A DNA stretch of 64,000 bases from Microbacter margulisiae. GTDB lineage: Bacteria; Bacteroidota; Bacteroidia; Bacteroidales; Paludibacteraceae. Where the stretch lies: assembly GCF_014192515.1 (NCBI RefSeq), contig NZ_JACHYB010000001.1:1364001-1428000 (forward strand), written 5' to 3'. The position numbers were made by a program, and so were the translations under genes. Shown here in pieces: positions 18,264-26,004 of this stretch (position 1 is its first letter; each line of letters begins with the position of its first letter). The notes beneath the pieces are model-generated. The model saw only the letters and a program-made list of their open reading frames with translations, searched no databases and had not been told where the DNA came from.

Positions 18264-19292
18264 ATGACACCAATTATAGGAATAAGCATGGGAGATCCGG
18301 CAGGGATCGGTCCTGAAATATGTATCAAAGCACTATCGAATTCATATATATATGAACAGTGTCATCCTTTTATTGTCGGGGATGCCAATGTACTCAAGAA
18401 AACGGCAGAAGATTTGCATTTATCCTTAACGGTCAATCCAGTCAGGTCACATGAAGAAGCAATATTCAAACATGGATGCATTGATGTACTGGATATGCAA
18501 AGCGTCAACCTTCCGGAGTTAAGACTGGGCGAAGTATCGGCAATGGCCGGAGATGCCGCCTTTCAAGCTGTACGGAAAGTAATTGAGTTAGCATTGAACG
18601 GAGACATCGATGCAACAGTAACAGCGCCGATTAATAAAGAATCCATTCATAAAGCAGGGCATAATTTTTCAGGGCATACGGAGATTTATGCTCATTTCAC
18701 CAATACGAAGAAGTATGCCATGTTATTGGTAGATGATAGTTTAAGAGTGATACATGCCACCACTCATGTTTCGTTACGAAAGGCCTGCGATTTATGTACT
18801 AAAGCAAGAGTACTGGAAGTAATCCAGTTGTTACATGATGCATGTGTACAATTTGGAATCGCCAATCCCCGAATAGCAGTGGCAGGCCTTAATCCTCATG
18901 CAGGCGAGAACGGGCTTTTTGGAGACGAGGAGATCAACGAAATCATACCTGCCATTGTAGAAGCAAAAGAAAAAGGATTCAACGTGGAAGGCCCCGTACC
19001 ACCCGATACAATGTTTGTGAAAGCCGTTCAAAAGAAATATGACGGCTGTGTAGCGATGTATCACGACCAGGGACACATCCCATTTAAACTGGAAGGCTTT
19101 CAATGGGACAATGAAAAGCAAACCATGAAAAGTGTGAAAGGAGTAAATATCACATTGGGGCTGCCTATTATACGTACCTCTGTCGATCATGGGACAGCGT
19201 TTGAGGTTGCAGGGAAAGGCATAGCATCACCGGACGCCATGCTGCTGGCAATTGATTATGCGATTTTAATGTCGAAATATAAGAAGAAATGA
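18264..19292 (+). CDS. pdxA: PdxA-family 4-phosphate acid-sugar dehydrogenase (PdxA2-like; predicted D-threonate-4-phosphate dehydrogenase)
   Basis: 342 residues from the ATG at 18264; an in-frame TTG at 18249 adds five residues not typical of the family, which starts close to 'MTPIIGISMGDPAGIGPE'. The PdxA metal/substrate residues are present: His138 ('GHTEIYAHF'), His168 ('ATTHVSL'), His212 ('NPHAGE') and His267 ('YHDQGH'). PdxA2 enzymes work with DUF1537 kinases: they oxidise C3 of threonate- or erythronate-4-phosphate and decarboxylate to dihydroxyacetone phosphate. The stop codon overlaps the start of the DUF1537 kinase by four bases (ATGA), so the two are probably translationally coupled. 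That coupling and the aldolase/ADH neighbours argue against pyridoxal-phosphate synthesis. Confidence 0.88.
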   Translation: MTPIIGISMGDPAGIGPEICIKALSNSYIYEQCHPFIVGDANVLKKTAEDLHLSLTVNPVRSHEEAIFKHGCIDVLDMQSVNLPELRLGEVSAMAGDAAFQAVRKVIELALNGDIDATVTAPINKESIHKAGHNFSGHTEIYAHFTNTKKYAMLLVDDSLRVIHATTHVSLRKACDLCTKARVLEVIQLLHDACVQFGIANPRIAVAGLNPHAGENGLFGDEEINEIIPAIVEAKEKGFNVEGPVPPDTMFVKAVQKKYDGCVAMYHDQGHIPFKLEGFQWDNEKQTMKSVKGVNITLGLPIIRTSVDHGTAFEVAGKGIASPDAMLLAIDYAILMSKYKKK

Positions 19293-20437
19293 TAACGGTA
19301 ATTGCTGACGATCTGACGGGAGCGGCTGAAGTAGCTGGCATTTGCCTTCGCTATGGATTGAAAGTGGCGTTTGGAATTGATTCCATGCCATTGAAACAAG
19401 CGGATGTATTCATTATTGCCACCGACAGCCGTTCCAAAACAGAAAAAAAGGCGTTTCGCGAACATTTACAAATGACGCGTAAGGCTTTGTCAGCAAAGGA
19501 CTCTCTATTATTCAAAAAAACAGATTCTGTACTCAGAGGTTATATCATGGCTGAATTAGAGGCTATGATGCAAATCACCGGGAAATCTAAGGTGCTTTTT
19601 CAACCTGCTAATCCGGCAATCGGAAGATGTATCCGGAATGGCGTTTACTATGTCAACGATAGCTTATTGGAAAAATCGGGATTCTCAATGGATCCTGACT
19701 TCCCAGCGCACACCTCCGTAGTGAAAGAGCTGCTTACCCAAAGATGCACCTCGAAGGGAACAAAACTGTTATCCGATAATGTAATAGATGTGCCTGATTG
19801 TAATGTTAGCGATGACCTTGGAAAAATTCTCAAAACATGGAACAAAAACACATTGCTGGCAGGGAGCGCCGCGTTTTTTGAACAAGTACTGATTATGGCG
19901 TTTGGACTACCAAAATACAGCACGAGCTATAAAACAAAAAGTTTTACCAATTATTTGATCGTTTGCGGAACTACGCACCCGCAGAGTCGCGATCATTTGA
20001 AACGACTTGAAGCATCCGATTGTCTGGTAAGATTTTTCCCTGAAAATCTTTTAGCCGAACAATGTTCAGACGACGATCTTTATAAATGGGCGCAATCTCT
20101 GGATCTTGAATGGACAAGAAGCCACAAAATGGCAATTGCATTTGCCCCTGAAAAAATATCGTTTTGTAATGATGCTGCAATCTTAAAAATGAGGATGAAT
20201 AAAGTCGTAAGGCACATGGTAAAAAACTGCACAATTAACGAATTATTGATAGAAGGAGGCGCTACGGCTTATAGCATTATGAATTATTTAAGCTGGAAGA
20301 CGCTTGCTCCGCAACAGGAGTTATTCCCTGGCGTAGTAAGAATGCAGGTAATGCGAATGCCATCATTGCACGTAACCATAAAACCGGGTAGTTATACATG
20401 GCCATCCGGCATCTTTAACTTAACAGGAAAACAATAA
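19289..20437 (+). CDS. Four-carbon acid sugar kinase (DUF1537 / OtnK-DtnK family)
   Basis: 382 residues, cytoplasmic, slightly shorter than the usual 400-430. The N-terminal domain has the substrate signature 'ADDLTGAAEVAG' (residues 6-17) and 'KKTDSVLRG'. The C-terminal nucleotide-binding domain has the Gly-rich 'IEGGATAYSIM'. DUF1537 kinases phosphorylate C4 acids (D- or L-threonate, D-erythronate) at O4, and a PdxA2 or aldolase partner completes conversion to DHAP. Overlaps the PdxA2 gene by four bases. Together with the aldolase and Fe-dependent dehydrogenase this forms a plausible route from DHA through D-threonate to DHAP and CO2. Family is clear; the exact acid is inferred. Confidence 0.87.
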   Translation: MITVIADDLTGAAEVAGICLRYGLKVAFGIDSMPLKQADVFIIATDSRSKTEKKAFREHLQMTRKALSAKDSLLFKKTDSVLRGYIMAELEAMMQITGKSKVLFQPANPAIGRCIRNGVYYVNDSLLEKSGFSMDPDFPAHTSVVKELLTQRCTSKGTKLLSDNVIDVPDCNVSDDLGKILKTWNKNTLLAGSAAFFEQVLIMAFGLPKYSTSYKTKSFTNYLIVCGTTHPQSRDHLKRLEASDCLVRFFPENLLAEQCSDDDLYKWAQSLDLEWTRSHKMAIAFAPEKISFCNDAAILKMRMNKVVRHMVKNCTINELLIEGGATAYSIMNYLSWKTLAPQQELFPGVVRMQVMRMPSLHVTIKPGSYTWPSGIFNLTGKQ

Positions 20438-20450
20438 AGAAACCGTCACA

Positions 20451-22034
20451 ATGAGACACCTATTAATTGCCCTTATCTTATTATTTTTAGGAAAAAACAT
20501 GACTGCAGAAACCATTAATATGCAGAAAACCGGTTGTATAGCAGATGGTAAGACATTGAATACCGAAATCATTAAAAAGGTAATTGATCAATTATCAGCT
20601 AAAGGAGGCGGCACTCTTTTCTTTCCGGCAGGCACTTATCTCACGGGGCCCATTGTATTGAAAAGTAATATTACCATTGATATTGAAGCAGGAGCAACGT
20701 TATTATTTTCCAATAATTTTGATGATTACCTTCCATTTGTAACCATGCGTTATGAAGGTGTAGTTATGAAAAGCTTTTCTCCCCTATTTTACGCTTATGG
20801 TCAGGAAAATATAACCATCGAAGGACGAGGAAAAATTGACGGGAACGGAGCAGCCTGGTGGAATGCCGCATGGGCATTTGAAACTAAAAATGAAGCTCTG
20901 ATTAAAAACAAGCTGGAAAAATACAGGCTGTTATGGGACAAAGAGAATCCCGGTTTCCATATTGAACCCAACTCCGATTGGAAGGGAACATTGGCAAAGA
21001 AATTCTTCCGTCCTCCGTTTATTCAGTTCTACAAGAGCAAAAACATTCGTATAGAGGGAATTACACTAACAAACTCCCCTTTCTGGACGATTGATCCCGT
21101 ATTTTGTGACAATGTAACAATAACCGGAGTTACCATTCAGAATCCATATCATTCGCCAAATACAGATGGGATAAATCCATCGTCGTGTAAGAATGTGCAT
21201 ATATCCAATTGCTACATCAGCGCAGGCGACGACTGCCTCACCATTAAATCCGGACGTGATGCACAAGGGCGTAAATATGGCATTCCCAGTGAAAACATTA
21301 CAGTAACCAACTGCACCATGCTGGCAGGACATGGAGGTGTGGTGATTGGCAGCGAAATGTCCGGAGGAGTACGCAATGTTGCTGTATCAAACTGTGTATT
21401 TGATGGTACTGATAACGGCATCCGTATTAAATCCGTTCGTGGCCGCGGAGGTGTTGTTGAGAATGTCAGCTTCAATAACATAGTGATGAATAATATCAAA
21501 AAAGGAGGCATTGTCGTAAATCTCTTTTATGCGAATATTCCACCGGAACCGGTATCTGAACGCACACCGATATTCCGTGACATTCATATTTCAGGAATTA
21601 CAGGCCGTAATATCAATCAGGCTTGTGTAGTGAAAGGTTTGGAAGAAATGCCAATTTCGAATATCTCATTTGACAACATCAATATGGATGCAAAGACAGG
21701 ATTTGATATCAGCAAAGCCAAAGATATTAGATTAAACAATGTGCAGGTGAATGTGCAATTAGGCGCCGCATTCAAATTGAGCGATGTAGAAAACAGTTAC
21801 TTAAACAACATTTATACGGCTAGTCCACTTGCTGCAAAGCCATTGATTGAGGCTGACAATACCCGGGGAATGTTTATCACAGGATGTTTCCCCTCCGGAA
21901 ATCAATCTTTCCTGTCGTTAAGCGGAGAAAAAAGTGATTATATTGTATTATCCAATGATTATCTTGGAAGATTATCTCAGCCCATTGTAAAGCAAGATAG
22001 CCTGAACAAAAACATACATTTCATTGAAAAATAA
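20451..22034 (+). CDS. Secreted GH28 enzyme (polygalacturonase family; BT1018-like alpha-D-galacturonidase)
   Basis: 527 residues with a signal peptide at about 1-18 (MTA|E). A parallel beta-helix with the complete GH28 catalytic set: Asp239 in 'NTDG', Asp260 and Asp261 in 'GDDC', His294 in 'GHGG', and Arg325/Lys327 in 'RIKS'. GH28 hydrolyses alpha-galacturonic linkages in homogalacturonan. In RG-II loci an exo-acting relative removes backbone or side-chain GalA. Starts 13 bases after the kinase and ends four bases before the CE19 start, the same pairing as BT1018-BT1017 in B. theta as I recall it. Confidence 0.92.
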   Translation: MRHLLIALILLFLGKNMTAETINMQKTGCIADGKTLNTEIIKKVIDQLSAKGGGTLFFPAGTYLTGPIVLKSNITIDIEAGATLLFSNNFDDYLPFVTMRYEGVVMKSFSPLFYAYGQENITIEGRGKIDGNGAAWWNAAWAFETKNEALIKNKLEKYRLLWDKENPGFHIEPNSDWKGTLAKKFFRPPFIQFYKSKNIRIEGITLTNSPFWTIDPVFCDNVTITGVTIQNPYHSPNTDGINPSSCKNVHISNCYISAGDDCLTIKSGRDAQGRKYGIPSENITVTNCTMLAGHGGVVIGSEMSGGVRNVAVSNCVFDGTDNGIRIKSVRGRGGVVENVSFNNIVMNNIKKGGIVVNLFYANIPPEPVSERTPIFRDIHISGITGRNINQACVVKGLEEMPISNISFDNINMDAKTGFDISKAKDIRLNNVQVNVQLGAAFKLSDVENSYLNNIYTASPLAAKPLIEADNTRGMFITGCFPSGNQSFLSLSGEKSDYIVLSNDYLGRLSQPIVKQDSLNKNIHFIEK

Positions 22035-22038
22035 CATC

Positions 22039-23439
22039 ATGATGAAAAAAATCCTGCTTACACTATTTGTCGTTGTTTTAACCGGACAAGTTTTTGCACA
22101 AACATCAGATGACGACTATACACGTCCATTAGTCGACGTTTTGAAAAAGATAGAGACGGAGTTTCATGTACAGATTAAGTATGACTCAAAACTGATAGCC
22201 GGGAAGCAATTAAAATATGCCGACTGGCGCATTCAGCCCTGGAGTGTGACAAAGAGCCTGCAGGCTGTGCTTGCTCCGTTTGACTATACGTATGTCATGG
22301 ATCACGGCATGTACAAAATCAAACCCTTTGACTATACCCGGATGTCAGATGCAGAAGGGAAAGAGTTTATAGACTATCTGGAAACATTATACAATAACAA
22401 AAGTAGTTGGGAGAAACGGAAGGATGAATTAAAATCATGTATGTGGCAAGTTTTAAAACTCCCGGTGTTGCTGTCGCATCAACCCAAAGCCAGGGTAATA
22501 CTCACTCCAAAAAGAAAATACGATGGTTATACGGTTGAAAATTTTGCCCTTGAAACATTACCGGGTCTTTACGTATGCGGTTCAATCTACATGCCATCAA
22601 AAATAAAAGGAAAATGTCCTGTCATGCTAAATCCCAATGGCCATTTTGCCGATGGACGCTATCGTACAGACGAACAGATCCGTTGTGCAATGGAAGCCCG
22701 AATGGGGATCATCGCTGCTGACTGGGATTTGTTTGCATGGGGAGAAAGCAGGCTGCAATTCAACAGCGCACTACACCGGACAAGCGTTGCTGGAAGCATT
22801 CAAATACTTAACGCCATTAGCGTTTTGAATTATCTATTAAGTCTCAAAGACGTAGATACAACTAGAGTCGGCATTACAGGAGGATCAAACGGAGGAGGCA
22901 CATCGATCATGATATCCGCACTCGATAACCGGATTACATTAAGCATTCCTGTGGTTATGCTTACTTCTCATTTTGCCGGCGGTTGCCCATGCGAAAGCGG
23001 ATTACCGCTTCAACTTTGTGGAAACCGTACCAATTATGCCGAGATAGCAGCCATGTTTGCCCCCAAGCCACAGTTAGTGGTTTCCGATGGGCATGACTGG
23101 ACAAGTACCGTCCCCACGCTGGAATTTCCTTTTTTACAACGGACTTATGGATTCTATAACGCAGTGAATGAAGTTAAGAACGTTCACTTTCCCAATGAAG
23201 GACACGATTATGGGCCGTCAAAACGTAAAGCAATGTATGAATTCACGGCAGCGCATTGGGGATTGGATATAAATCGGATGAAGGATAAAGCCGGTAATTT
23301 TGACGAAAACACAGTGACCATAGAAAAAGATCCCCAAATGTATGCTTTTGGCCCTAACGGGGAGAATCTGCCTGCAAACGCAATTAAGGGAAAAGCAGCC
23401 TTGACAGCAATGCTTACAAAAATCGGATATTATAAATAA
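22039..23439 (+). CDS. CE19 pectin methylesterase (BT1017-like) with N-terminal STN-like domain
   Basis: 466 residues from ATG 22039 (a second ATG at 22042 is equally good; the in-frame TTG at 22024 would overlap GH28 and is unlikely). Signal peptide ends VFAQ. Residues about 30-100 ('VLKKIETEFHVQIKYD', 'VTKSLQAVLAPFDYTYVM') resemble an STN domain. The rest is an alpha/beta-hydrolase with nucleophile Ser283 in 'TGGSNGGGTS' and probable catalytic His389 in 'NEGHDYGP'. The homologue BT1017 removes methyl esters from the pectin backbone linked to RG-II. It would release methanol in the periplasm, worth noting beside the corrinoid methyltransferase genes further downstream. Confidence 0.82.
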   Translation: MMKKILLTLFVVVLTGQVFAQTSDDDYTRPLVDVLKKIETEFHVQIKYDSKLIAGKQLKYADWRIQPWSVTKSLQAVLAPFDYTYVMDHGMYKIKPFDYTRMSDAEGKEFIDYLETLYNNKSSWEKRKDELKSCMWQVLKLPVLLSHQPKARVILTPKRKYDGYTVENFALETLPGLYVCGSIYMPSKIKGKCPVMLNPNGHFADGRYRTDEQIRCAMEARMGIIAADWDLFAWGESRLQFNSALHRTSVAGSIQILNAISVLNYLLSLKDVDTTRVGITGGSNGGGTSIMISALDNRITLSIPVVMLTSHFAGGCPCESGLPLQLCGNRTNYAEIAAMFAPKPQLVVSDGHDWTSTVPTLEFPFLQRTYGFYNAVNEVKNVHFPNEGHDYGPSKRKAMYEFTAAHWGLDINRMKDKAGNFDENTVTIEKDPQMYAFGPNGENLPANAIKGKAALTAMLTKIGYYK

Positions 23440-23494
23440 CCGGCATAAACTGACTAATATATCAAAACAGAAATTACTAAATATAGAGTTCTCT

Positions 23495-25951
23495 ATGAAA
23501 ATTCGCATTATATTTATCTTAGTATCATCACTATTACTCAGTAATTATGCTATTGCCAATAAAAAATCTGATTTAATATTGTGGTATACTAAACCTGCCG
23601 CTAATTGGGACGAAGCATTGCCTTTAGGAAATGGAAGGTTGGGCGCGATGGTATTCGGCACACCGTCTGTTGAACATATACAACTCAATGAAGGCACCGT
23701 ATGGGGAGGATCGCCAAATAACAATGCCAACCCAAATGCAAAAGCGGCTATACCTGAAATACGGAAGCTGATCTTTGAAGGGAAGTATGGTGATGCCCAA
23801 AGACTGGCAGACGAAAAAGTCATGTCACATACCAATTCCGGCATGCCTTATCAGTCAATGGGAGATTTTTATATCTCATTCCCGGGGCATAATAATTACA
23901 CGGATTATTACCGTGATCTGAACATCAGTAAGGCAGTAGCTTCGGTTTCGTACAAAGTAAACGGGACGGTTTTTCACCGTGAAGTCTTCACCTCTTTCAC
24001 CGACCAGGTAGTTATTGTTCGTTTAACGGCTGATAAACCAGGTAGTATCTCATGTAATGCGTTTCTTACGACTCCCCACCAAAAATTTAATATCACGAAT
24101 GACAGTAGTTCGTTGATTCTTTCAGGAATTACAGAGACACATGAAAATCAAAGCGGCAAGGTTCATTTTTACACAGAGATAAAAGCGAAGGTTTTTGGAG
24201 GGACACATATCGTAAAGGATGCAGTAATGTCCATTTCCAAAGCCAATGAAGTCATTTTCTATATATCAATGGCTACCAATTTCACCAACTACAAAACACT
24301 TAATACCAATGAAAAACTTAAGTGTTTAAACTATTTGGACAAAGCCATGACCGTCAACTATGACGAAGCGAAACGGGAACATTCCGCTTATTATGCAAAA
24401 TTTTTCAACAGGGTAAAACTTGATTTGGGCACAACTTCTGCTGCAAATTATCCCACGGATGAAAGAATCGAAAGATTCAGTTTATGTTTTGATCCGCAGT
24501 TAGCAGCACTCTATTTTCAGTTTGGCCGTTATTTGCTGATTTGTGCATCACAACCGGGAGATCAGCCCGCAACGCTTCAAGGTCTTTGGAATTATCAGAT
24601 ATTGCCGCCATGGGATTGTAAATACACCACCAATATCAATGTGGAAATGAATTACTGGCCTGCGGATGTGACCAATCTAAGCGAAATGCTGGAACCTTTC
24701 ATACAGATGGTGCGCGACGTTTCTGTCTCTGGACACGAAACAGCCAGGATAATGTATGGAGCCAGAGGATGGGTTCTGCATCACAACACGGATATCTGGA
24801 GAATAACCGGGCCTGTCGATCATGCCGCATCGGGGATGTGGCCTTCCGGCGGAGCATGGGTTTGCCAGCAATTATGGGAACATTATTTGTATTCCGGGAA
24901 TAAAGCTTATCTGGATTCAATATATCCTGTCATGAAAGGAGCTGCAAAGTTCTTTGTGGATTTTATGATTCCAGATCCAAGGAACGGATACTTAATCGTA
25001 TGTCCTTCTGTGTCTCCTGAACATGTACACCCGGGCGATGGAGGGAAATACAGTATTTGCGGAGGATGTACAATGGATAATCAATTGGTCTTCGATTTAT
25101 ATTCCAATGTGATTGCAGCCTCAAAGATTCTCAAAACAGATTCGCTTTTTGCAGATACGCTAAGAATGTTGCGCAATAAAATTTCTCCCATGCGGATCGG
25201 TCACTTTGGACAGTTACAGGAATGGGAAGAGGATTGGGATAATCCCAATGATACCCATCGCCATGTATCCCATTTGTATGGAGTATTCCCCAGCAATCAA
25301 ATCTCGCCCTACCGGACTCCCAAATTATTTGATGCTGCACGTACCTCTTTAATTCATCGCGGAGATCTTTCAACAGGATGGGCAATGGCCTGGAGACTTT
25401 GCTTATGGGCACGGTTCCTGGATGGAAATCATGCGTATAAACTCCTTCAAGATCAGTTGAGCTTAGCTTCAACCATTAAAAAGAAAGGTGGAACCTATCC
25501 CAACATGCTGGATGCACATCCTCCTTTCCAGATTGATGGAAATTTTGGATGTACTGCCGGTATTGCAGAGATGCTAATACAGAGTTATGACGGGTTTATC
25601 TATTTATTACCTGCATTACCAACAGTTTGGAAAAACGGCACTATTGACGGTCTGAAAACACGCGGAGGATTCACTATTGACATGACATGGAAAAACGGCA
25701 AGGTAGAAACCCTGACGATTCATTCTTCCTTAGGAGGAAATTGCCGCTTACGAGTCAAAAATCAGTTAATCGGGAAAGGGCTAAAACTTGCACAAGGGAA
25801 AAATCCCAATCCATTTTTCCATGTACCGGATGTAAAACAACCCATCATTTCCGATAAAGCGAAATTAAATGCCGTGCACCTGGTTCCGACGTTTCTGTAT
25901 GACTTAAAAACTGAAGCCGGTAAAAGTTATACGTTTAGAGCAAAACAGTAA
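23495..25951 (+). CDS. Secreted GH95 alpha-L-galactosidase/alpha-L-fucosidase (BT1010-like)
   Basis: 818 residues with a signal peptide ending AIA|N. The GH95 layout is intact: N-terminal beta-domain ('EALPLGNGRLGAMVFGT', 'IQLNEGTVWGGSP'), then an (alpha/alpha)6 barrel with 'LQGLWN', 'TTNINVEMNYWP' (Asn380 and Asn382, matching the catalytic Asn pair of GH95 fucosidases), 'HHNTDIW' (429-435), 'GMWPSGGAWVCQ' and 'IDGNFGCTAGIAEML' near the C-terminus. GH95 acts on alpha-1,2-L-fucosyl or alpha-L-galactosyl linkages. In RG-II, L-galactose on chain A is the expected target and the B. theta enzyme at this step is GH95. I cannot separate the two activities from motifs. Confidence 0.9.
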   Translation: MKIRIIFILVSSLLLSNYAIANKKSDLILWYTKPAANWDEALPLGNGRLGAMVFGTPSVEHIQLNEGTVWGGSPNNNANPNAKAAIPEIRKLIFEGKYGDAQRLADEKVMSHTNSGMPYQSMGDFYISFPGHNNYTDYYRDLNISKAVASVSYKVNGTVFHREVFTSFTDQVVIVRLTADKPGSISCNAFLTTPHQKFNITNDSSSLILSGITETHENQSGKVHFYTEIKAKVFGGTHIVKDAVMSISKANEVIFYISMATNFTNYKTLNTNEKLKCLNYLDKAMTVNYDEAKREHSAYYAKFFNRVKLDLGTTSAANYPTDERIERFSLCFDPQLAALYFQFGRYLLICASQPGDQPATLQGLWNYQILPPWDCKYTTNINVEMNYWPADVTNLSEMLEPFIQMVRDVSVSGHETARIMYGARGWVLHHNTDIWRITGPVDHAASGMWPSGGAWVCQQLWEHYLYSGNKAYLDSIYPVMKGAAKFFVDFMIPDPRNGYLIVCPSVSPEHVHPGDGGKYSICGGCTMDNQLVFDLYSNVIAASKILKTDSLFADTLRMLRNKISPMRIGHFGQLQEWEEDWDNPNDTHRHVSHLYGVFPSNQISPYRTPKLFDAARTSLIHRGDLSTGWAMAWRLCLWARFLDGNHAYKLLQDQLSLASTIKKKGGTYPNMLDAHPPFQIDGNFGCTAGIAEMLIQSYDGFIYLLPALPTVWKNGTIDGLKTRGGFTIDMTWKNGKVETLTIHSSLGGNCRLRVKNQLIGKGLKLAQGKNPNPFFHVPDVKQPIISDKAKLNAVHLVPTFLYDLKTEAGKSYTFRAKQ

Positions 25952-26004
25952 TATTCTCATAAAAATCAAATTATCCAGCTATAGTTCATATCGCTTCATA
26001 ATTC

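Noticed and set aside
18264..19292. PdxA as a vitamin B6 biosynthesis gene
   Set aside because: Translationally coupled to a DUF1537 kinase and inside a catabolic cassette; no other B6 genes present. The PdxA2 branch is the better reading.
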